Shown here: one piece after another, positions 5,525 to 12,606 of the stretch | Numbering within the stretch: position 1 is the first letter of the stretch | How the letters are laid out: the number at the start of each line of letters is the position of its first letter | Source of the DNA: Clostridiales bacterium | Lineage (GTDB): Bacteria > Bacillota_A > Clostridia > Peptostreptococcales > Anaerovoracaceae | Direction of reading: 5' to 3' | DNA length: 12,844 nt | NCBI GenBank assembly: GCA_015058265.1 | Contig: SVCR01000021.1 | Coordinates: 1 to 12,844 of the forward strand | Translations under genes and position numbers: made by a program | Notes under the pieces: generated by a model | Seen by the model: only the letters and a program-made list of their open reading frames with translations | What the model was told of the DNA's origin: nothing | Databases searched by the model: none

Positions 5525-7045
5525 ATGCCGGAAATTAAGAGAACTACATTGTGCTATATCAACAGCGGTGATCGTTATCTGATGCTGTACCGCAATCGTA
5601 AGCCTGATGATCCTAATGAGGGCAAGTGGCTCGGGATAGGAGGGCGGATCGAATACGGAGAGACTCCTGATGAATGCAATATCAGAGAGGTCCGTGAGGA
5701 GACCGGGCTGAATCTGCGATCAGCATGGTTCTGCGGTGTGATACAGTTCCGCTCGGATACTTATGAAGACGAAGATATGTATCTGTATACATCAGATGAC
5801 TTCGAGCCTGCGGACCCGTCAGCTCTTGAAAAGTTCATTCAGACAGGAGAGTATGAGCTGCCTGAATGTGATGAAGGTGAGCTGAAATGGATCGACAGAG
5901 AATCGCTGATGGATCTCCCGATGTGGGAAGGTGACAAAGAGTTTCTTAAGCGGATCCTGGGCGGTAAGCGCAGGATATCCATGACACTCAGATATGAAGG
6001 GGAGCATTGCACTGTTGAAGAAGATAGACCGGAGGAGGAAAGCGGTATGAATGCAGTACTTCACAGGACGTGTGAATTGTTCATCGAGAACAGAGATTCA
6101 CTGAGAGATACATTTAGATGGGAAGGCGAGGTCATGCTGCTGCTCGGCAGTCTGATCCTCACTTCGGTAGGATATAAGGCTGACGAAGAGGAACTCAGAA
6201 AATGCGAGGAGATACTGAGGAATCGGGAAGGCCTGTTCTCGCCGCTTCGCGGTAATCTGAAGATGGCAGCGCTGTGCAGCATGGCTGTCAGCAATGACCC
6301 GGAGAATTATATAGCTGATGTTAATCGCGCTTATAACCTTATAAGAATAGGTATGGGCAGATGGGATGAAAGATGCTACCTCGCAGCACTGATCATGAGC
6401 TCAATGATCAGTGATAAGGAGGAGCTCCTCCCTTTGACTGATCTCGCGGGAGAGATATACACCACGGTTTACGGCGATGACAGGTGGTATTCGGAAAGAT
6501 CAGGTTATATAGCAGCTGCGGCTGCTGCATGTTCCGGCTGCACCGATGCGGAGAAGCTTAAAGCTGATGCCGAGGCATGCAGAGATATCCTTGAAGGGAA
6601 ATACGGAAAAACCATTGCGTTCGAAACTCTGTGTGTGATGCTGGCACTGGATAAGGCTGAAACATCGCTTAAGTGTGCCAGATTCGAAGAGATCTGCGGT
6701 TTGCTGGAACAGAAGGGTATCCACTGCTGCGGAGAGGTACTTCCGGCGCTCGGAGTCCTTACAAGACTGGACGCAACTAATGCGCAGATCGCTGAGGCTG
6801 TTGCTGATGCTGACGAGTTCCTGAGGGCGCAGAAGGGATTCGGTATATTTGGATCCGGATCAGAGAGAAGGCATTTATTCGCTGCGATGCTGGTGCTGGA
6901 TGCCTACCTCGGAGAATCCGGAGCGGATCATATCGCGGAAAGCGCTATTCTGGACAGCATGATGCGCTCACGATTCGCGGCGATGACAATGAGCTCTGTC
7001 GCTTTGACCGTCAGTACCAACAGCCTTCTTGCAACGGTCCAATAA
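5525..7045 (+). CDS. Nudix hydrolase (MutT-like) fused in frame to a DUF4003 domain
   Basis: 506 residues from the chosen ATG. The frame is open further upstream (to 5336), but that lies inside a terminator and upstream of the promoter, and MPEIKRTTLCYINSGDRYLMLYR is the normal beginning of a MutT-like Nudix protein. The full Nudix box GX5EX7REUXEEXGU is at 40-62 (GGRIEYGETP…REVREETGL), so the hydrolase should be active on a nucleoside-diphosphate-X substrate such as 8-oxo-dGTP. The Nudix part ends by about 150. Residues 175-506 match what I know of DUF4003 (CELFIENRDSLRDTFRWEGEV, then helical repeats, and LRAQKGFGIFG near 440), a Firmicutes family of unknown function. No catalytic motif is evident in that half. 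There is no conventional RBS before 5525, whereas a good one precedes the internal ATG at 6047 (separate entry). Confidence 0.85.
   Translation: MPEIKRTTLCYINSGDRYLMLYRNRKPDDPNEGKWLGIGGRIEYGETPDECNIREVREETGLNLRSAWFCGVIQFRSDTYEDEDMYLYTSDDFEPADPSALEKFIQTGEYELPECDEGELKWIDRESLMDLPMWEGDKEFLKRILGGKRRISMTLRYEGEHCTVEEDRPEEESGMNAVLHRTCELFIENRDSLRDTFRWEGEVMLLLGSLILTSVGYKADEEELRKCEEILRNREGLFSPLRGNLKMAALCSMAVSNDPENYIADVNRAYNLIRIGMGRWDERCYLAALIMSSMISDKEELLPLTDLAGEIYTTVYGDDRWYSERSGYIAAAAAACSGCTDAEKLKADAEACRDILEGKYGKTIAFETLCVMLALDKAETSLKCARFEEICGLLEQKGIHCCGEVLPALGVLTRLDATNAQIAEAVADADEFLRAQKGFGIFGSGSERRHLFAAMLVLDAYLGESGADHIAESAILDSMMRSRFAAMTMSSVALTVSTNSLLATVQ
6031..6049 (+). promoter_or_regulatory. Internal ribosome binding site and in-frame ATG for a stand-alone DUF4003 protein
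   Basis: GGAGGAGGAA (6031-6040) ends 6 nt before an in-frame ATG at 6047-6049. That ATG opens MNAVLHRTCELFIENRD, the natural start of stand-alone DUF4003 proteins as I know them. A 332-residue DUF4003 product (6047-7045) could thus be made as well as the fusion. Confidence 0.55.
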
Positions 7046-7102
7046 TTGCCGGTCATTCTCGGACAGTATGACCGATCAGATCAGAACAAGGCTAATTCGT
7101 AA

Positions 7103-7669
7103 ATGGACAAGAACACAGGTAAAGATAACAGAATAACTGAGAGACACACCTGGATAGAAGACAGGGATCAGCATGAGCAGATCGGAAAGACCAGGCTGGT
7201 TGAAAAGCAGCGCAAGCCTTATTCCGGTTTCATTACTGATGAGCAGATCGAAGAGGGCAAAGAGGCCATCAGGATCGATGACAGAAGGACGCGTATAGCT
7301 GAGATATCACCGGAGCTGAGGCAGACGAGGGTGTACAGCGGATTCGGAACCGAACTTGGAGACGCTCCGGCGGAACAGCCTGCAGTCAGAAAATCCAAGG
7401 TGTATGTCCTGGACGACAGCAAGCGAAAGAGACTTCTGGCGATAGTGGCGGTGTTCATTCTGCTCGTTGTTTTCGAGCTGAGCTTTGTCATGATGAAGAT
7501 CAGCGCAGGCAGACTTCCTGAGAAGACAGCAGCTGCCAAGGCTGAGACTGCACAGCTGCAGATCGAGAACAATAAGTTGAAAGAAGAAGCGGCTGAGATC
7601 GGTGAATATGATCAGGTAAAGGATAACAAGGAATCATGGGAGAGACTAAGAAACAGACTCACAGAATAA
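7103..7669 (+). CDS. Bitopic membrane protein with coiled coil, FtsL/DivIC-like topology
   Basis: 188 residues. A long charged, probably cytoplasmic N-terminus (1-110) precedes a single transmembrane segment (about 111-133, flanked by SKRKR). An extracytoplasmic Ala/Lys/Glu-rich coiled coil follows (about 140-185, with QLQIENNKLKEEAAEI). The topology resembles FtsL/FtsB/DivIC divisome proteins, but the N-terminus is longer and I see no specific sequence signature, so the family is not certain. The N-terminal region contains the tetrapeptide YSGF twice (40-43 and 79-82). The RBS is weak. Its last 34 nt overlap the next gene, which has the same membrane-anchor plus coiled-coil plan, suggesting the two proteins are made together and may interact. 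Confidence 0.75.
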   Translation: MDKNTGKDNRITERHTWIEDRDQHEQIGKTRLVEKQRKPYSGFITDEQIEEGKEAIRIDDRRTRIAEISPELRQTRVYSGFGTELGDAPAEQPAVRKSKVYVLDDSKRKRLLAIVAVFILLVVFELSFVMMKISAGRLPEKTAAAKAETAQLQIENNKLKEEAAEIGEYDQVKDNKESWERLRNRLTE

Positions 7670-8595
7670 AGATCAGCGGCAGGGTCGTGGCAGTGTTTGC
7701 GGCTCTTATGGCGATCGCTGTGATAGCTGCCCTGTTTGTGATCCCTCAATATGGAAAGACTGTGTCCTCATACCGGGAGCAGCGAAGCCTGTATAAGACA
7801 GCTGCCGGAGAGCTTGAGGCGGCTCAGACCAGCAATTCGGAACTTACAGCCCGTCTTGAGGAAATGCAGACGATGGCGAAGGAAACTGAAGATCTGCAGA
7901 AAGACGTTTTTAAGCTTGCGGCTTCACTCGAGAAAGATATACAGGACGGCAAGAGCGCCAAGCGTATCTGCTATATTACTGTTGATGACGGTCCGTATAA
8001 CAGGGGCAATGAGTTTCTCAAGCTGTTCAGAAAATATGATGTCAAAGCGACCTTCTTCCTTACGACTGCTAACGGGGATAAGCTCCCTGATAAGGGAGAG
8101 CTGTCCGCGAGATCGATGTATCCTGAATATCTGAAATACGGTCATACCATCGGCAACCATACATACAGCCATAATTACAGTTCGGGCGGTGTGTATTCCA
8201 GCGCTGACGCATTTATGGAATCGGTAAATGAGCAGACGGAATTCACTAAAGAGGCTACAGGCGGATATGAGCCTGATATCGTAAGGCTTCCGGGCGGGAT
8301 ATCGATGGCCGGTTCTGAGCTGGAAGCAATAGAGGAGTCGATGCGGAAGGCCGGTTATGGCTGGATCGACTGGACTGTTGATTCGGGAGACAGCTGGGGC
8401 GATAACAACATCACAGTGAAGAAGATCAAGCAAAATGTACTTGACGCGGCAGGCGAACAGAAGATAATGGTCGTGCTTTTCCATGAGTGGAGCGGAAAGA
8501 CCCTGAAGGCGATGCCGGATATCATTGAGAAGCTTGAAGAGCGAGGCTATATATTCCTCCCGCTCTTCAAGGACAGTGTGATGGTAAATAAATAG
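7636..8595 (+). CDS. Membrane-anchored polysaccharide deacetylase (NodB homology domain)
   Basis: 319 residues. A short basic N-terminus, a transmembrane anchor (17-36) and a coiled coil (45-100) precede a NodB domain (109-315). Catalytic motifs are present in order: TVDDGP (115-120, catalytic base and metal Asp), HTYSH (175-179, metal His), RLPGG (217-221), DWTVDSGDSWG (245-255) and LFHEW (281-285; the more common form is LHD). It probably removes acetyl groups from GlcNAc in peptidoglycan or another wall polymer on the outer face of the membrane, protecting the wall from lysozyme-like enzymes. It overlaps the upstream gene by 34 nt in another frame. The start at 7636 has AAGGA nearby and leaves the TM segment intact, whereas the next Met lies inside the TM. 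Confidence 0.9.
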   Translation: MGETKKQTHRIKISGRVVAVFAALMAIAVIAALFVIPQYGKTVSSYREQRSLYKTAAGELEAAQTSNSELTARLEEMQTMAKETEDLQKDVFKLAASLEKDIQDGKSAKRICYITVDDGPYNRGNEFLKLFRKYDVKATFFLTTANGDKLPDKGELSARSMYPEYLKYGHTIGNHTYSHNYSSGGVYSSADAFMESVNEQTEFTKEATGGYEPDIVRLPGGISMAGSELEAIEESMRKAGYGWIDWTVDSGDSWGDNNITVKKIKQNVLDAAGEQKIMVVLFHEWSGKTLKAMPDIIEKLEERGYIFLPLFKDSVMVNK

Positions 8596-8643
8596 CAGAC
8601 ACTATCAGGAGCTTTGCTTCTGGTTGAATGATCATAAAGAAGA

Positions 8644-8674
8644 ACTGCCGGGCATTGCTGCCCGGCAGTATTTT
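8644..8674. terminator. Intrinsic terminator, probably bidirectional
   Basis: A perfect 11-bp stem, 8644-8654 with 8659-8669, loop TTGC, then ATTTT. The genes on either side converge. On the minus strand the hairpin is followed by a T-rich stretch (complement of 8635-8643), so it could also end the mltG transcript. Confidence 0.88.
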
Positions 8675-8731
8675 GTATATCCTGATATGTATTTTCAAGT
8701 AGTGCGAAGTCTTATCGGAGTGACCTGATGA

Positions 8732-9817
8732 TCACTCATCATCTTTGAGAAGGCCGATATCTTCAATGCCTTGCTCGAAGTCTCCCTGGGTCTTGAAGTA
8801 GTGGACTACGCCATCGCCGTCTGCGAAGAAGAACAGGTCATCGGATTTAGTGTAGTTCAGTACTGCATCCATCGCATCACTTACTACCTGGCATATCGGC
8901 CCCGGAGGCAGTCCCGCGAATTTTCTGGTGTTATACGGGTTGTCGCTGTCCAGCTGACTTTGCTTGAGCTCGACCCTGTCTTCCTGGAAGATGTAGCAGA
9001 CTGTTACGTCACTGCCGAGGGACATCCCCTGATCGAGACGGTTCATGAATACACCCGCTACCTGAGGCTGATCTCCTGATCTGGCTTCTTTGGTAACGAT
9101 CGAAGTAAGAGTCAGGAATTCGTTGACTGTGAATCCGGATGCTTCTATCTGATCTTTACGTGCAGTGAGCTCGGTATCCATCCTGTCGAGACACATTTCG
9201 GTGATGCTCTCGATAGTAGCACCTGAGTCTGTGATGAAATATGTATCTGCGTACAGATATCCCTCCAGCGGATACATGACATCACTGTCGAGAATGTCAT
9301 CTGTAAGGAACCAGTATTTATCAATGAGAGTGTTAAGGTAATCCCTGTCAGACCATTTTTCAATGAATTCTTCAGCAGAATACGGCATCTGTTCCGCAAG
9401 ACCGGCAGCGACCTGCTCGAGTCTTGCTCCGTCCTTTACCTCAACTGACTCTTTCGAAACGTATTCGAAGGTGCCTTCGTTTATGACTTTCATTATTTCC
9501 TTGAAAGACATGTCTTTGGTGAAAATGTAGTTGTTTGCCTGAAGGGTGTCATATCCGCCTATCTTGGCGTTGATCTTGGCGCATGTAAGGTTCCTGACAA
9601 GCCCGGCTTCATCAAGCAATTGTACGATCGCTGAAGCTCCCGTGCCGTTAGGAATAGAGACAGGGACTGATTCTTCGTTACCCGGCTCGACAGGCATCAG
9701 CCCCAGAGTATAATAACCGCCGCCTGCTACCAGGATAGCCAGTACGATAATAAGTGTAAGAAGGCCCTTGCTGACGCCGCTTTTTCTTTTCTTTTTTTTA
9801 GGTGCCGATTGGCTCAT
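8732..9817 (-). CDS. mltG: Endolytic murein transglycosylase MltG (YceG-like)
   Basis: 361 residues. A Lys/Arg-rich cytoplasmic tail (KKKKRK, 7-12), one transmembrane segment (19-40) and a LysM-like region (about 50-115) precede the YceG domain. Landmarks are PLEGYLYADTY (183-193), the active-site region TSIVTKEARSGDQPQVAGVFMNRL (238-261), and YNTRKFAGLPPGPI (295-308). The invariant Glu after Lys is kept (Glu244), although the position two residues earlier is Thr where many homologues have Glu or Gln (SIVTKE against SIVEKE). MltG cleaves nascent glycan strands at the membrane and sets their length. The start at 9817 is preceded by AAGGGG with ~7 nt spacing. It sits next to a wall deacetylase on the opposite strand. 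Confidence 0.95.
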   Translation of the reverse strand: MSQSAPKKKKRKSGVSKGLLTLIIVLAILVAGGGYYTLGLMPVEPGNEESVPVSIPNGTGASAIVQLLDEAGLVRNLTCAKINAKIGGYDTLQANNYIFTKDMSFKEIMKVINEGTFEYVSKESVEVKDGARLEQVAAGLAEQMPYSAEEFIEKWSDRDYLNTLIDKYWFLTDDILDSDVMYPLEGYLYADTYFITDSGATIESITEMCLDRMDTELTARKDQIEASGFTVNEFLTLTSIVTKEARSGDQPQVAGVFMNRLDQGMSLGSDVTVCYIFQEDRVELKQSQLDSDNPYNTRKFAGLPPGPICQVVSDAMDAVLNYTKSDDLFFFADGDGVVHYFKTQGDFEQGIEDIGLLKDDE

Positions 9818-9841
9818 AAAGTACCCCTTTCAGGAAATCTG

Positions 9842-9850
9842 TGTTATAAT
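9842..9850 (+). promoter_or_regulatory. Extended -10 promoter of the PTS EIIC gene
   Basis: TGTTATAAT (9842-9850) is an extended -10 with a consensus TATAAT. No good -35 is seen (a weak match is allowed with an extended -10). The start is expected near 9857. A small hairpin (GGGCT 9880-9884 with AGCCC 9889-9893) lies in the leader. Confidence 0.45.
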
Positions 9851-9905
9851 CAGCGAAGTATGTGTTTTTCTTTTTGCTAGGGCTGTTCAGCCCACAGCTT
9901 TTACT

Positions 9906-9934
9906 ATTATAAAGGAAGTAGCCAAAAATGACAA
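9906..9934 (-). promoter_or_regulatory. Promoter of mltG
   Basis: On the minus strand: TTGTCA (complement of 9929-9934), a 17-nt spacer, then TATAAT (complement of 9906-9911). The start is expected near 9899, about 80 nt before the mltG ATG. The -35 box overlaps the start codon of the divergent PTS gene (9928-9930). Confidence 0.6.
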
Positions 9935-11043
9935 AGAAATCTGATAATTCGTTAAAATCATTCCTCGAGCGCAAGAATATCGAGATCAGCGCAAAGAGAT
10001 ACGGAATAGATGCTCTTTCCGCGATGGCACAGGGACTCTTCTGTTCTTTGCTCATAGGAACGATCATAAACACTATAGGTACACAGTTCCACATAGGATT
10101 CCTCACTGATCCTGTATGGATCATGAAATCCGGTGAAGCAGAGATACCTTACACAATAGGCGGCCTGGCAGTTGCCATGACCGGCCCGGCAATGGCCATT
10201 GCTATCGGATATGCTCTCAAGTGTCCGCCTCTCGTTCTGTTCTCATTGGCTACAGTCGGATTTGCAGCGAACGGGCTCGGCGGTGCCGGCGGCCCTCTGG
10301 CGGTCCTCATAATTGCAGTCATAGCTGCTGAGTTCGGTAAAGCTGTTCAGGGCGAGACCAAAGTAGACATCCTCGTGACCCCGCTCGTGACTATAGGCAT
10401 CGGAGTGGGTCTTGCAGCCTGGTGGGCTCCGGGTCTTGGTGCCGCAGCGATGAAGGTCGGGAGCCTCATCATGTGGGCGACCGAACTGAGACCGTTCATG
10501 ATGGGGATACTCGTATCCGTGATAGTAGGAATTGCTCTGACTCTGCCTATCTCATCAGCTGCTATTTGCGCGGCTCTCAATCTCACCGGACTTGCGGGCG
10601 GCGCCGCAGTGGCGGGATGCTGCGCTCAGATGGTAGGCTTTGCCGTGATGTCCTTCAAGGAAAACAGATGGGGCGGACTTGTATCGCAGGGCATCGGAAC
10701 ATCCATGCTCCAGATGGGAAATATCGTTAAGAACCCTAGGATATGGATAGCTCCGACACTTGCTTCGGCAATAACAGGGCCGATCGCAACATGCATTTTC
10801 AAACTGCAGATGAATGGCGCTCCTGTATCGAGCGGGATGGGGACTTGCGGACTCGTAGGACAGATAGGAGTATACTCCGGATGGGTCGCTGACGTGGCAT
10901 CCGGGGCCAAAGCTTCCATCACCGGGATGGACTGGCTCGGACTGATTTTGATCAGCTTCGTATTACCGGCTATCCTGGCTCCGCTGATCAATGCAGGATG
11001 TCGCAAGCTCGGATGGGTCAAAGACGGAGACCTTACACTGTAG
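9928..11043 (+). CDS. PfoR-like PTS EIIC family membrane protein (PTS_EIIC_2)
   Basis: 371 residues, strongly hydrophobic with about ten membrane segments. It matches the COG3641/PfoR type of EIIC. Family signatures are LTLPISSAAICAALNLTG (204-221), AGCCAQMVGFAVMSFKEN (229-246) and GTSMLQMGNIVKNP (257-270). Members are annotated as PTS sugar permeases or, for Clostridium perfringens PfoR, as a regulator of toxin expression. Substrates are generally unknown. No EIIA, EIIB or regulator gene is adjacent, so phosphotransfer, if any, must come from elsewhere. RBS AAAGGAAG (9911-9918) is 9 nt upstream. It is transcribed alone, with its own terminator. Confidence 0.88.
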   Translation: MTKKSDNSLKSFLERKNIEISAKRYGIDALSAMAQGLFCSLLIGTIINTIGTQFHIGFLTDPVWIMKSGEAEIPYTIGGLAVAMTGPAMAIAIGYALKCPPLVLFSLATVGFAANGLGGAGGPLAVLIIAVIAAEFGKAVQGETKVDILVTPLVTIGIGVGLAAWWAPGLGAAAMKVGSLIMWATELRPFMMGILVSVIVGIALTLPISSAAICAALNLTGLAGGAAVAGCCAQMVGFAVMSFKENRWGGLVSQGIGTSMLQMGNIVKNPRIWIAPTLASAITGPIATCIFKLQMNGAPVSSGMGTCGLVGQIGVYSGWVADVASGAKASITGMDWLGLILISFVLPAILAPLINAGCRKLGWVKDGDLTL

Positions 11044-11089
11044 GATATATTCCGCATAATTATTAGATATATTCATTTCAGCATAAAGC

Positions 11090-11119
11090 AAAACAGACTG
11101 GGCGCCCGGTCTGTTTTTT
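11090..11119 (+). terminator. Intrinsic terminator of the PTS EIIC gene
   Basis: A 12-bp stem, 11090-11101 with 11106-11117 (one T·G pair), tetraloop GCGC, ending in six T (11114-11119). The A-rich left side could also serve as a T-tail on the minus strand for the converging flavoprotein gene. Confidence 0.9.
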
Positions 11120-11175
11120 GTTTTGTATTTACTATTTACTTCGTCTGAGTTGCATTGAGTATCAGGCGCGGTACA

Positions 11176-12414
11176 TCAGCGAGGGATCTGATGACTGATC
11201 ATCAGCTCTTTGCCTATGCTCTCTGCGGCAGTGTATGCTGTAGACCAGCACATCTGGAGATTGTATCCTCCTGTCATTCCGTCAATATCTACAGCTTCTC
11301 CGACAGCATATACCCTGCATCCGGGATCGGCATTGCAGCTCCCGTCAGCGGAGTCAAAGCCTGACAGCTTCCGGATCATCATTGTTTTGGTATCTATTTC
11401 ATCGAGCGAGATACCGCCGGCTGTCACCATACCGTTCCTGCCGACCCCGGAGATCGTGAAACGGTCGTCCTTCAGAAGAGAAGTCAGCCTGCTCGTCTTT
11501 ATGTCGCCCGAACGACCACGCGAGCGATCCTGCAGAGCTCGCCTGAGTCTACCCGGCAGGTCATCGAGTTCGCAGCTGTAGTCGATACTCAGCTCTGAGC
11601 CCGCGGAAGCATATCTTGAGATATTGAGGATGACCGGGCCGGAAAAACCACGGTGAGTAAACAGCATGTCGCCTGTCATCCGCACAGGAGGAGCGTTGTT
11701 CGCGCCTCTGATGCTGACAGTGACATCAGGAACCGATATGCCGCTCAATTCAGAGTACGGATAGTCGTGCACATAAACAGGCGCAAGTGCGGGCACCGGA
11801 TGAACGATGCTTATTCCGAGACTTTCAAGAATGCCGAACATAGAGCCGTCGGATCCTGTTTCAGGTAATGTGACCCCGCCCGTGGCTATGACTATGTTCC
11901 TTGATGTATATTGATGAGATCTTCCTGTTGTGACAGTAAGATCCTTGCTGTCTCCAAATTCCAACCTGCTCACGCCTTCATCAGTGCGAAGGCCCCAGCC
12001 ATTTTCAGATGACTTTCTGATGAGAAGATCGAGAACATCAGCGGATTTTCCGGAAGCAGGGAATATGCGTCCGGACACAGACAGAGCATCCAGATCCTCG
12101 GGATCGATCGTTCGGCCGGCTTCATCTGCAAGCGTCAGGCCTTCCTCCGCAAACCGGGATATCAGATGCCTGTTGCTGAATCTGTAGAGGCATTTCCTGA
12201 GAGCTTTTCCGGATGCACCGTAAGCCTGCACGAAGTCCCTGGGCATACCGCCATGTGTGATGTTACAGTGGCCGCCGCCGCTCATCAGCAGCTTTGTACC
12301 CGGATGTGAAGTCTTTTCAAGGATCAGTCCACGGCCGAAATCATTCAGATCAAGAGCTGCAGCCAGCATCAGACCTGATGCCCCGCCGCCTATAATAATG
12401 CATTCATAATCCAC
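11176..12414 (-). CDS. NAD(P)/FAD-dependent oxidoreductase, BaiN/HI0933 (YhiN) family flavoprotein
   Basis: 412 residues from a GTG start at 12414. Signatures are the N-terminal Rossmann FAD motif IIIGGGASGLM (residues 6-16), KLLMSGGGHCNITHGG (family form KLLxSGxGRCNxTN), ATGGVTLPETGSDGSMFG, the C-terminal YAVGEAVDIDGMTGGYNLQMCWSTAY and a TAAESIG tail. The family covers flavoproteins of unclear substrate. BaiN itself has been linked to bile-acid dehydroxylation intermediates in gut clostridia, but most homologues are unassigned. GGAG lies 8 nt upstream of the GTG, and VDYECIIIGGG is the normal family start. The open frame extends to 12486, but that extension starts within the predicted promoter and has no RBS. 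Confidence 0.9.
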   Translation of the reverse strand: MDYECIIIGGGASGLMLAAALDLNDFGRGLILEKTSHPGTKLLMSGGGHCNITHGGMPRDFVQAYGASGKALRKCLYRFSNRHLISRFAEEGLTLADEAGRTIDPEDLDALSVSGRIFPASGKSADVLDLLIRKSSENGWGLRTDEGVSRLEFGDSKDLTVTTGRSHQYTSRNIVIATGGVTLPETGSDGSMFGILESLGISIVHPVPALAPVYVHDYPYSELSGISVPDVTVSIRGANNAPPVRMTGDMLFTHRGFSGPVILNISRYASAGSELSIDYSCELDDLPGRLRRALQDRSRGRSGDIKTSRLTSLLKDDRFTISGVGRNGMVTAGGISLDEIDTKTMMIRKLSGFDSADGSCNADPGCRVYAVGEAVDIDGMTGGYNLQMCWSTAYTAAESIGKELMISHQIPR

Positions 12415-12477
12415 GTTATATTCTCCATTGCTTGTCCGGGAGTTGCCCGGCAGATCATGGGTGATCATCCTATGACC

Positions 12478-12507
12478 ATGATACAATTTTTAGATATCCG
12501 ATAGCAA
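12478..12507 (-). promoter_or_regulatory. Promoter of the flavoprotein gene
   Basis: On the minus strand: TTGCTA (complement of 12502-12507), an 18-nt spacer, then TATCAT (complement of 12478-12483). The expected start is near 12471, giving a ~57-nt leader with a small CCGGG/CCCGG hairpin (12436-12440 with 12446-12450) before the GTG. This supports the GTG start over the longer frame. Confidence 0.5.
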
Positions 12508-12526
12508 ATCAGCTGCACCGTACCAC

Positions 12527-12555
12527 TTGAAATAATGCAAAGGAAGGTATATGAT
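12527..12555 (+). promoter_or_regulatory. Promoter of the HMA-domain gene
   Basis: TTGAAA (12527-12532), a 17-nt spacer, then TATGAT (12550-12555). The expected start is near 12562, within the palindrome listed next. Confidence 0.55.
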
Positions 12556-12561
12556 TCTGAT

Positions 12562-12579
12562 GGTTAGCTCATACTAACT
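12562..12579. promoter_or_regulatory. Candidate operator palindrome at the HMA-gene transcription start
   Basis: GTTAG (12563-12567), a 6-nt spacer, then CTAAC (12574-12578): an inverted repeat lying directly after the -10 box. Its position at +1 and the TTAG/CTAA half-sites suggest a repressor site, possibly metal-responsive given the gene. DtxR-family boxes share TTAG/CTAA ends, but the match is too short to assign. Confidence 0.35.
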
Positions 12580-12606
12580 ATATTAAATGCGGAAAGAAGG
12601 ATACAA

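Noticed and set aside
7050..7074. Hairpin CGGTCAT/ATGACCG between the Nudix-DUF4003 gene and the FtsL-like gene as a terminator
   Set aside because: It has an 11-nt loop and no T-tract, so at most a weak pause or processing site; it does not prove separate transcription units.
8771..9079. 102-codon plus-strand frame inside mltG
   Set aside because: Shadow of the mltG coding sequence, with no RBS and no family resemblance.
8732..9817. MltG as a catalytically dead protein because SIVEKE reads SIVTKE
   Set aside because: The first Glu of that motif varies in the family (Glu or Gln among homologues I know), whereas the Glu after Lys is kept here (Glu244).
12415..12486. Longer TTG or ATG starts for the flavoprotein
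   Set aside because: They lie in or next to the predicted promoter and lack an RBS; the GTG at 12414 has GGAG at the right distance and gives the family's normal N-terminus.
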